Below, piece after piece: positions 1-5,541 of a stretch of 8,978 nucleotides of DNA. The first letter of the stretch is position 1, and every line of letters starts with the position of its first letter. The notes under the pieces are model-generated. The model saw nothing but the letters and a program-made list of their open reading frames with translations, ran no database searches and was not told the origin of the DNA. A program made the translations under genes and the position numbers. Origin of the DNA: Hydrogenophaga sp. (GTDB taxonomy: Bacteria > Pseudomonadota > Gammaproteobacteria > Burkholderiales > Burkholderiaceae_C); the NCBI GenBank assembly GCA_020047875.1, contig JAIFNE010000148.1:1-8978 (forward strand). Direction: 5' to 3'.

Positions 1-206
1 GGCAGCGTGGTGATGTCAACGCCGTTGAACCACACCGTGCCCGCGTCGGGCGCTTCCAGCCCGGCCACGATCTTCAGCAGCGTGCTCTTGCCGCTGCCCG
101 AGGCGCCGAGCAAGGCCACCGTTTCGCCAGCCTGAGCCCGCAGATTCACGCCAGCGAGCAGGGGCCGGTGGTTCCATTGTTTTTCGATGTGGCGCAGCTC
201 AAGCAT
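1..206 (-). CDS. thiQ: Thiamine ABC transporter ATP-binding protein (partial)
   Basis: This is the N-terminal 68 codons of an ABC ATPase; the rest lies beyond the left edge. The ATG is at 206-204. The protein opens MLELRHIEKQW, and Walker A GASGSGKST is at residues 34-42, followed by TLLKIVAGLEAPDAG, which is typical of this class. It would sit on the cytoplasmic face of the inner membrane and power import through the ThiP permease. It starts 22 bases after the thiP stop in the same direction, as third gene of the riboswitch-led thiBPQ operon. There is no clear Shine-Dalgarno sequence, so it may depend on translation from thiP. The signature motif, Walker B and H-loop are not visible. On its own sequence it could be any sugar, iron or thiamine importer ATPase; the thiQ name comes from context. 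Confidence 0.85.
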   Translation of the reverse strand, partial: MLELRHIEKQWNHRPLLAGVNLRAQAGETVALLGASGSGKSTLLKIVAGLEAPDAGTVWFNGVDITTL

Positions 207-228
207 GGTGGATTCAAGGTAAGGGCTG

Positions 229-1968
229 TCAAAGGCGTCGGTCTGAGCGCTGGCCAGACCCGGCATCAGATTCCCGGGCCGGCCCTTCGATCAGGGTGAA
301 GGCCAGCAGCGCCAGCGCCATCAGCAGGCAGGCGAGGACGAGCGCCGCGTCGAGGTTGGCGGCGCCGGGGCGGCCCAGCCGCTGGTAGATCAGGGTGGTG
401 AGCGTGGTCCACTCGGGCCGCGACAAAAACAGCGTGACGGCGAATTCCCCCAGCGCGGTGGCTGCGGCAAAAGCCATGCCGCGCCGCAGCGCCCGACCCA
501 CCAGCGGCAGCGTGACCCGCCACAGCACGCGCCAGGGCCGAGCGCCCAGCGAGGCCGCGGCCTGCTCGTAATTCGCGGGCAGGTTGTCCAGTGCGGCCAT
601 GAGCGACTTCGCCACAAACGGATACGCCAGCAGCGCATAAGCGCCGATCAGCAGCGCGAGGCTGGCGGTCCAGCCCGGGTAGAGCAGCAGCAGGCCAAAC
701 GCCACCGTCACCGGTGACACCACAAACGGCAGGTAGGCCGCCGCGCGCCAGAGCAGCGCCCAGGCGCCCTGCCCGGCCACCGATCCCCGCCGCGCGCCCG
801 CGCGGTCCAAAGCCCGCACCGCCAGCGCGTGCGACAGACCCAGCCCGGTGGCCAGCGCGAGCGCCATGGCGGTGAAGCGCAGCGTGTTCCACAACGCGGC
901 CAGCGTTTCAGGCTCGCCCAGCACCGCCGCACCCTGGCCCTGCCAGAGCGCGCGCACCGCCTGCGCCAGGATCGCGATCAGTGGTGCGGCGCACACCAGC
1001 AGCAACACCGCCACCGCCGCCCACACGGCCAGCCACTGCGCCGCGCCGCGCGGCCTCGTGCGCCCGATCGGCACCACCCGGCCCGGCGCGGCCAGCCGCT
1101 TTTCCAACCAGGCATAGCCGAGCGCCACCGCGCCGGTGAGCCCCAGCATCCAGACCGCGAGCACGCCCGCCGGCCCCAGCGCCAGTTCGTGCGCCACCAG
1201 GGTGTAGATCTCCACCTCCACCGTGGCATAGCGCTGGCCACCCAGAATGAGCGCGAGGCCGAAACCCGAGAAGCAATACAGAAACACCAGGCACAGTGCC
1301 GATGCCAGCCAAGGCGCGATGGCCGGCCATTCCACGCGCCAGAACGCGCGCCAGGGCGTGGCGCCGAGCGTGCGCGCGGCAGCCACCCGCGGCGCACTCA
1401 CCTGCTCCAGCGCGTCGACCCCGGCGCGCACCACGAGGCAGAGGTTGAAAAACAGGTTGCCGTAGAGCAGCAGCCAGGGGGTTTCTTCCAGCGAAAAACC
1501 GGCCGCAGCCAGCGGCGCACCCAGCCAGCCCCGCGGCCCGAGCAGCGCAAGCACGCCCAGCGCGGCCACCAGCGTGGGCACCACAAACGGCAGCATCAGC
1601 AAACGCAACACCAGCGCACGGCCAGCAAACTCGCGCCGCGCCAGCACCCAGGCCACCGGCAGCCCCAGCAGCAGCGCCAGCAGACAGGTGATCGCCGCCT
1701 GCAGGAATGACCACAGCACCCGCCAGCGCAGGTAATCCTCCTGCCAGAGCGCAAGCCACGGCAGCGACCCGTCGCTGCCCAGCCCGCCCGAACCGAATCC
1801 TTCGCCCAGCAGCCGCAGCGCGGGTGCCACCAGCAACAGCAGCAAAAAGCCCAGCGGAAACAGCGCCAAGAACCCGAGCCTGGACGCGCCGTGCAGCCGA
1901 CGCCCCGCAGCCGGTGGCCCTGCCCGCCTGCGCGCAGGCGACAACCGCGCCGGCGCGGGGGGATTCAC
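229..1968 (-). CDS. thiP: Thiamine ABC transporter permease, two fused permease halves
   Basis: This is the inner-membrane permease of the thiamine importer, 579 residues if started at the GTG at 1968-1966. That GTG overlaps the thiB stop (GTGA), and no ATG exists between it and the first membrane segment. The frame is open upstream to 2118, but that stretch is Arg/Ala-rich and lies inside thiB. There are many hydrophobic segments, the first at about residues 31-51. Two EAA loops that contact the ATPase are seen: AARTLGATPWRAFWRVEWP at 197-215 and AAASLGARPWRVLWRVTLP at 470-488. Each half also has an LPFVV motif (127 and 414). The double-permease layout matches ThiP and the related iron permease FbpB/SfuB; E. 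coli ThiP is somewhat shorter (about 536 residues). The first 30 residues are Pro/Arg-rich and may be cytoplasmic. Thiamine specificity is inferred from the neighbours and the TPP riboswitch. Confidence 0.88.
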   Translation of the reverse strand: MNPPAPARLSPARRRAGPPAAGRRLHGASRLGFLALFPLGFLLLLLVAPALRLLGEGFGSGGLGSDGSLPWLALWQEDYLRWRVLWSFLQAAITCLLALLLGLPVAWVLARREFAGRALVLRLLMLPFVVPTLVAALGVLALLGPRGWLGAPLAAAGFSLEETPWLLLYGNLFFNLCLVVRAGVDALEQVSAPRVAAARTLGATPWRAFWRVEWPAIAPWLASALCLVFLYCFSGFGLALILGGQRYATVEVEIYTLVAHELALGPAGVLAVWMLGLTGAVALGYAWLEKRLAAPGRVVPIGRTRPRGAAQWLAVWAAVAVLLLVCAAPLIAILAQAVRALWQGQGAAVLGEPETLAALWNTLRFTAMALALATGLGLSHALAVRALDRAGARRGSVAGQGAWALLWRAAAYLPFVVSPVTVAFGLLLLYPGWTASLALLIGAYALLAYPFVAKSLMAALDNLPANYEQAAASLGARPWRVLWRVTLPLVGRALRRGMAFAAATALGEFAVTLFLSRPEWTTLTTLIYQRLGRPGAANLDAALVLACLLMALALLAFTLIEGPARESDAGSGQRSDRRL

Positions 1969-3011
1969 TTCAAAACCGTCTCGGTCCAGCGACGCAGCCA
2001 CGCCCTGGCCTGCTGCTCGGTGAGGGGCGCGGGCAGCGCGTCGAACCGGGCTGGCTCCACCGCGTGCTGCTGCATCACCTCGACACGCGGCGCGCCGGCC
2101 TCGGCGGGAAACACCCACATGGTGGTCTGCAGCGCCTGCTGCACCGGGGCCGAGCGCATGAACTCGATGAACTGGCCAGCGACGTGGCGGGCCGCCGGGT
2201 TGCCGCCCTTGACCAGCGCCACGCCCTCAACCTGGCGAAACACGCCGCCCTGGAGGAACAGGTTGGCGGTGGGCGGCACGGTGATTTTTTCCTTGCTGTA
2301 GAACACCTCGGCCGCCGGGCTGCTGGTGTAGCTGACCACGATCGGGCGCGTGCCGCCGTTGCGGCTGAACTCGGTGTAATAGGCCTCGCTCCAGCCTTTG
2401 ACCACCTTCACCCCGTTGGTGCGCATCTGCGCCCACCAGTCGAAAGCGGCGGACTCGCCCAGCCCGGCAATGGTGGCCAGCAGAAACGCCTGGCCGGGGC
2501 TGGAGGTGGCGGGGTTGGGCACCACCAGCAATTTGGCGTAAGCCGGCTTGGTCAGGTCGGCCAGCGAGGTCGGCAGCGCCAGGCCCTTGCTGGCAAACCA
2601 GGCTTTGTCCACGTTGAGGTTCACATAGCCATAACTCACCGGCACCACACCGGCGCCCAGATCCACCGCGGCGGGTCGCACCGCGGCCGGGCCGGTGTAG
2701 GGCTCCAGCACGCCGGCGGCCTGGGCGCGGGGCAGCAGCGTGTTGTCCACACCAAACGCGAGATCGGCGATGGGGCGGGCACGGGTGAGGATGAGTTTGT
2801 TGACCATCTCGCCCGCATCGCCGGCCTTGACGATCTGCAGCTTCACAGCATGCTGCTGCTCGAAACCGGCCAGCAGCTCTTTGGGCAGATCGAACGAGCC
2901 GTGCGTGAGCAGCCGCAGCGGCGTGGGCGTCTGGGCAAAGGCCGCCTGTGAAGTGAGCGAAAGCGCGGGCGCCAACAGGAGCGCCGCAGAAAACAAAAAC
3001 CGCCGTTGCAT
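1965..3011 (-). CDS. thiB: Thiamine-binding periplasmic protein
   Basis: This is the substrate-binding protein that captures thiamine, TMP or TPP in the periplasm and hands it to ThiPQ; it has 348 residues. The ATG at 3011 was chosen because it begins a clear signal peptide (MQRRFLFSAALLLAPALSLT, then AFA|Q with cleavage after residue 26) and follows AAGGCGG at good spacing. The upstream in-frame ATG at 3116 lies inside the riboswitch aptamer and is rejected. Family features of ThiB/TbpA are visible: THGSFDLP at 36-43, ADLAFGVDNTLL at 82-93, VVPVSYGYVN at 122-131, NPATSSPG at 166-173, KGWSEAYY at 205-212, SYTSSPA at 227-233 and MWVFPA at 298-303. The Trp and Tyr residues in the last three correspond to the aromatic ligand cage of the family. 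It is the first gene of the operon and overlaps thiP by 4 bases. Confidence 0.93.
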   Translation of the reverse strand: MQRRFLFSAALLLAPALSLTSQAAFAQTPTPLRLLTHGSFDLPKELLAGFEQQHAVKLQIVKAGDAGEMVNKLILTRARPIADLAFGVDNTLLPRAQAAGVLEPYTGPAAVRPAAVDLGAGVVPVSYGYVNLNVDKAWFASKGLALPTSLADLTKPAYAKLLVVPNPATSSPGQAFLLATIAGLGESAAFDWWAQMRTNGVKVVKGWSEAYYTEFSRNGGTRPIVVSYTSSPAAEVFYSKEKITVPPTANLFLQGGVFRQVEGVALVKGGNPAARHVAGQFIEFMRSAPVQQALQTTMWVFPAEAGAPRVEVMQQHAVEPARFDALPAPLTEQQARAWLRRWTETVLK

Positions 3012-3090
3012 GTGAACCGCCTTGTGGAAACGCCTGCCCGCACGGTGGGAAGCGTTGAATACAGGCGGCTGCGCATACAAGGCGGCCGTT
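3012..3090 (-). promoter_or_regulatory. Expression platform: nested stem hiding the thiB ribosome binding site
   Basis: This is the leader between the riboswitch aptamer and thiB. In the mRNA, CCGCCTTGT (3085-3077) is perfectly complementary to ACAAGGCGG (3025-3017). The second copy contains the Shine-Dalgarno AAGG, which is followed by CGGTTCAC and the ATG. Nested inside is a second perfect stem, CGCCTG (3067-3062) with CAGGCG (3036-3031), which encloses a small GC hairpin (3049-3037). Together these would fold into one long imperfect hairpin covering the ribosome site. No U-tract follows, so control of translation initiation is more likely than termination. The helices are read directly from the sequence; the switching mechanism is inferred from known TPP riboswitches. 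Confidence 0.7.
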
Positions 3091-3094
3091 TCAT

Positions 3095-3180
3095 CACGCT
3101 CCCTACGCTGGCACAACCCAGATCAGGTGAGAGGGGTATTTCTCAGCCCGCGCAGGTCACTGCACGGGCACCCCCGGTGG
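3095..3180 (-). ncRNA. TPP riboswitch aptamer (THI element)
   Basis: The reverse strand carries the conserved TPP aptamer blocks in order. GGGGGTGC (3175-3168) is the 5' P2 strand. GCCCGTGCAG-TGAC-CTGCGCGGGC (3169-3146) is a ten-pair P3 with one G-U pair. CTGAGAAATA (3146-3137) is the pyrimidine-sensing J3/2, and ACCCC is the returning P2 strand. CACCTGATCTGG (about 3129-3118) and GCCAGCGTAGGGA (3111-3099) form P4/P5 and the pyrophosphate-sensing side. The CTGAGA and CTGATCTGG...CCAGCGTAGGGA blocks are diagnostic. The outer P1 helix is less clear by eye. It sits 84 bases upstream of thiB, so thiamine uptake should be repressed when TPP is plentiful. Confidence 0.96.
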
Positions 3181-3188
3181 AAGAGCGG

Positions 3189-3215
3189 ATTGTAGGGGCT
3201 GCCGATCAGCGCAAA
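3189..3215 (-). promoter_or_regulatory. Candidate sigma-70 promoter of thiBPQ
   Basis: On the minus strand a good -10 box, TACAAT (3194-3189), lies just upstream of the aptamer and would place the start of transcription at about 3182. This fits a transcript that begins almost directly with the riboswitch. The -35 region is poor: the best candidate is TTTGCG (3215-3210) with a short 15-base spacer. The position, between the terminator of the previous gene and the aptamer, supports the call more than the -35 does. Confidence 0.45.
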
Positions 3216-3240
3216 CACGGTGCGTGCGGTTTCGGCGCGC

Positions 3241-3270
3241 ACGAAAAAGCCCCTGACGGGGCTTTTTCGT
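3241..3270 (-). terminator. Intrinsic terminator, perfect 13-bp hairpin
   Basis: ACGAAAAAGCCCC, a TGAC loop and GGGGCTTTTTCGT form a perfect 13-bp inverted repeat. The A-tract and T-tract flank a five-pair GC core, so it can terminate in either direction. It lies 37 bases after the stop of the small basic gene reading leftwards and upstream of the thiamine promoter. It would end the small gene's transcript and insulate the riboswitch operon from read-through. Confidence 0.85.
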
Positions 3271-3307
3271 TGACATTCAGCGGGCTGCGATCGCGCGCCC
3301 GCGGCGC

Positions 3308-3478
3308 TCAACCGCCTTTTTTCGAGCGCTTGCCCGGGTTTTTCTTGCTGCGTGTGGCCACGCCGCGCTCCAGGCTCACGCGCTGGCCACGGCCATGCGA
3401 GGCCAGGGACACGCCGGGAATGGGGGTCGGACGCGGGGTACGCTTGCGGTCGGCTTCGGTGACGATTTTGTTGCCCAT
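3308..3478 (-). CDS. Small very basic protein of unknown function
   Basis: The frame encodes 56 residues from ATG 3478-3476 to TGA 3310-3308, beginning MGNKIVTEADRKRTPRPTPI and ending in a Lys/Arg/Gly tail (KKNPGKRSKKGG). About 15 of 56 residues are Lys or Arg against three acidic ones, so the predicted pI is very high. There is no signal peptide or membrane segment. The central PTPIPGVSLASHGRGQRV looks more like a conserved protein than a shadow frame. A GGA about 10 bases upstream of the start may serve as ribosome site. The gene is followed at normal distance by a strong terminator and has its own upstream gap, both of which suggest real expression as a single gene. I do not recognise the family. 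Binding to nucleic acid or the ribosome is possible from charge alone but unproven. Confidence 0.65.
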   Translation of the reverse strand: MGNKIVTEADRKRTPRPTPIPGVSLASHGRGQRVSLERGVATRSKKNPGKRSKKGG

Positions 3479-3577
3479 GACAATTTCCAGAGAAAAGATT
3501 GAAAACCCCGCTATTAGGCCATAGCCCGGAGCGGCGCCGCTGACGCCGGCAAGCCAGGCGATTCGGGCACCCGCATT
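3479..3577. other. Gap between exporter operon and small gene
   Basis: This is 99 bases between the stop of the exporter ATPase and the start of the small basic gene. It holds a perfect 12-bp palindrome, AGCGGCGCCGCT (3530-3541), with no T-tract after it, so it is not a convincing intrinsic terminator for the exporter operon. A TAATAG on the minus strand (within GGCCTAATAGCGGGG, about 3519-3505) could be a -10 for the small gene, but no -35 is visible. Confidence 0.4.
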
Positions 3578-4342
3578 TCAGGCCCGCACCGCGGCGCCGT
3601 TGGGTCGCTCGAGACTCAAACCCTGGCCGGCCTCCTCCACCGTTTGTCCATCGCGTATGTGGTAAATCCGCTTGAAGGTGGGAATGATTTTTTCATCGTG
3701 CGTGACCACGATGATGGCGGTCTGCGACTGCTGCGCCATCTGGTTCAAGATGCGCATCACGCCCAGGGCACGCTCGCTGTCCAGCGGCGCGGTGGGCTCG
3801 TCGGCCAGGATCACTGGCGGCCTGTTGGCCAGCGCGCGAGCGATCGACACGCGCTGCTGCTCGCCCCCCGAGAGTTGCGACGGCTGCGCTTTTGCGCGGT
3901 GGGCCACGTCCAGCGCGGTCAGCAACTCCAGCGCCCGTTCGCGGGCCTTGGCGTTGGGCATGCCAGCGAGCATGGGCAGCAGCGCCACGTTGTCGGTGAC
4001 ATCGAGAAACGGGATCAGGTAAGGCGCCTGGAACACGAAGCCGATGCGGTCGCGCCGCAGCGCGCGCAGGTCGGGCGTGAGCCAGCGGTTGTCGTAAATC
4101 ACCTCGTCGCCCAGCGTCATGCGCCCCGAGGTGGGCTCGATGATGGCGCCCAGGCACTTGAGCAGCGTGCTTTTGCCCGAGCCCGAGGGCCCGACCAGAC
4201 CCACCACCTCGCCAGGACTCACCTGCATGTTCACGTGTTTCAGGGCTTCCACCGCGGCGTCGCCGCGACCATAGACCTTGCGCAGGCCTTCAATCAAAAT
4301 GCCGCCGCTGCGGCTTGGGATGGCGTTGGTGTTCATGTTCAT
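3578..4342 (-). CDS. ABC exporter ATPase, MacB/LolD/DevA type
   Basis: This is the ATPase subunit (254 residues) that drives the FtsX-type permease encoded just upstream. All motifs are intact: Walker A GPSGSGKST at 51-59, Q-loop Gln105 in FVFQAPYLIPFLDV, signature LSGGEQQR at 157-164, Walker B VILADEP at 177-183, D-loop region TAPLDSE at 184-190 and H-loop His215 in VVTHD. The LSGGEQQRV signature and VTDNVALLP stretch are typical of the MacB/LolD/DevA group, which moves substrates out of or across the inner membrane without the usual transport cycle. The D-loop reads TAPLD where most MacB and LolD proteins have TGNLD, which leans towards DevA-like members. The ATG overlaps the permease stop (ATGA); a second ATG two codons later is an alternative start. 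It is the last gene of the operon. Confidence 0.93.
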   Translation of the reverse strand: MNMNTNAIPSRSGGILIEGLRKVYGRGDAAVEALKHVNMQVSPGEVVGLVGPSGSGKSTLLKCLGAIIEPTSGRMTLGDEVIYDNRWLTPDLRALRRDRIGFVFQAPYLIPFLDVTDNVALLPMLAGMPNAKARERALELLTALDVAHRAKAQPSQLSGGEQQRVSIARALANRPPVILADEPTAPLDSERALGVMRILNQMAQQSQTAIIVVTHDEKIIPTFKRIYHIRDGQTVEEAGQGLSLERPNGAAVRA

Positions 4343-5541
4343 CCGATGGCCGCACCGGGGTCGACCTTGAGCGCCACCCGGATCGCCAGCGTGCTGGCCA
4401 GCGCGCAGATCACCAGCGTGGCCACCAGGCCAGTGACCGCGTCCTGGGTCAGCAGCAGCACGAATTTGGGGAACACGGGCGCCCAGATGGTGGCCGACAC
4501 CTTGCCGATCACAAACCCGATCAGCCCCAGCCCCATGGCCTGCTGCAGGATCATGCTGGCGATGGTGCGGTTGCGCGTGCCAATCAGCTTGAGCACCGCG
4601 ATCTCGCGGATCTTGCCCATGGTCATGGTGTAAATGATGAAGGCCACGATGGCCGCGCTCACCACCGCCAGGATGGCCAGGAACATGCCGATCTGTTTGG
4701 CTGAGGTGGCGATCAGCTTGGCCACCAGGATCTCTTCCATGCCCTCGCGGCTGTACACCGCCAGGTGTTTCCAGCGCCGGATCGGCTCGGCCACCTCTTC
4801 AGCGCCCCAGCCTGGCTGCAACTGCACCAGCACCGCGTTGACATTGCGGCTGCTGGTTTGCAAAGCCTGCACGGCGCCCAGCAGGCCAGGCACACCGGCG
4901 CGGTTGAAGGCCGGGTTGGCGGCCAGGCGCGCGCGGTCGTTCTCGATGGCGTCGTTGTCTTTCAGAAACTGCGCCTCCTGTGCATCCTTCAGGGGAATGA
5001 ACACCATCGGGTCCCCGCCAGACGACACCATGCGCCGGGTGAGCCCCACCACGGTGTAGACATGGCGGCGAATCTGGACGCGTTCGCCCAGTGCAAAGCC
5101 GGTGCGCACATCGGCCACCGCCTCGTAGTGGCTGCGCGTGATCTGGCGCCCGGCCACCAGATAGCCCGGCTCTCCCGGCAAGCCGGGCTCGATACCGACC
5201 ACCATGGCGCGCACATCGCCCGCCGCACCGCTCGCGTCACGGCGCACCTGCATGGTGAAGTAGGTCACGTTGGCCGCACGCGCCACGCCGGGCATGCCAC
5301 GCAGGCTGCGCACCGCATCGTCCTTCAGGCTGGAGGATTCGGCGTAAGGGCCCTGGGTGTCCTGCTGAACCACCCACAGATCGGCACCGCTGTTGCCCAG
5401 CAGCGCGCGGGCGTCGTCCACCATGCCGCGGTAGACGCCCGCCATGGTCAGCGTGACGCCGATCAGCAGGCCCAGCCCCAGACCGGTCAGGGCGAACTTG
5501 CCCCACCCGTGCAGGATGTCGCGCCCGGCCAAGTTGATCAT
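4339..5541 (-). CDS. FtsX-like ABC exporter permease (MacB/DevC type)
   Basis: This 400-residue inner-membrane subunit has the four-helix MacB/FtsX layout. TM1 is at about 17-36, a large periplasmic domain spans about 40-280, TM2 is at 284-306, TM3 at 328-347 and TM4 at 368-388. The FtsX core signature REIAVLKLIGTRNRTI at 312-327 links TM2 and TM3 on the cytoplasmic side. The periplasmic part starts with GADLWVVQQDTQGPYAESSS (52-71), like the DevC/MacB periplasmic core domain. The length suits DevC or short MacB-type permeases that use a separate ATPase, here the gene that follows with a 4-base overlap. It would form a dimer that couples ATP hydrolysis to movement of the periplasmic domain. 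The substrate cannot be read from the sequence; lipids, glycolipids, peptides and drugs are all known for the family. Confidence 0.9.
   Translation of the reverse strand: MINLAGRDILHGWGKFALTGLGLGLLIGVTLTMAGVYRGMVDDARALLGNSGADLWVVQQDTQGPYAESSSLKDDAVRSLRGMPGVARAANVTYFTMQVRRDASGAAGDVRAMVVGIEPGLPGEPGYLVAGRQITRSHYEAVADVRTGFALGERVQIRRHVYTVVGLTRRMVSSGGDPMVFIPLKDAQEAQFLKDNDAIENDRARLAANPAFNRAGVPGLLGAVQALQTSSRNVNAVLVQLQPGWGAEEVAEPIRRWKHLAVYSREGMEEILVAKLIATSAKQIGMFLAILAVVSAAIVAFIIYTMTMGKIREIAVLKLIGTRNRTIASMILQQAMGLGLIGFVIGKVSATIWAPVFPKFVLLLTQDAVTGLVATLVICALASTLAIRVALKVDPGAAIG

Noticed and set aside
829..1710. Plus-strand frame of 293 codons opposite thiP
   Set aside because: It is antisense to the conserved permease and is a Gln/Arg/His-rich shadow with no domain signs.
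1707..2951. Plus-strand frame of 414 codons opposite thiB and thiP
   Set aside because: It is antisense to genes with clear family motifs, rich in Arg, Gln, His and Gly, and resembles no known fold. Long antisense frames are expected at this GC content.
3012..3116. N-terminal extension of ThiB to the ATG at 3116
   Set aside because: That ATG is inside the aptamer, and the extension would bury the signal peptide 35 residues in. The ATG at 3011 has both a signal peptide and a ribosome site.
3123..3311. Minus-strand frame of 62 codons starting at a TTG next to the small gene stop
   Set aside because: It would read through the terminator hairpin, the thiamine promoter and most of the aptamer, and it lacks a ribosome site and any protein-like pattern.
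3006..3524. Plus-strand frame of 172 codons across the thiB leader and small gene
   Set aside because: It runs through the riboswitch, the terminator hairpin and the small basic gene, all of which explain the sequence on the other strand.
3530..3541. Perfect 12-bp palindrome AGCGGCGCCGCT as operator or terminator
   Set aside because: It consists only of G and C apart from its ends, has no T-tract and no loop, and short GC palindromes are common by chance in this DNA.
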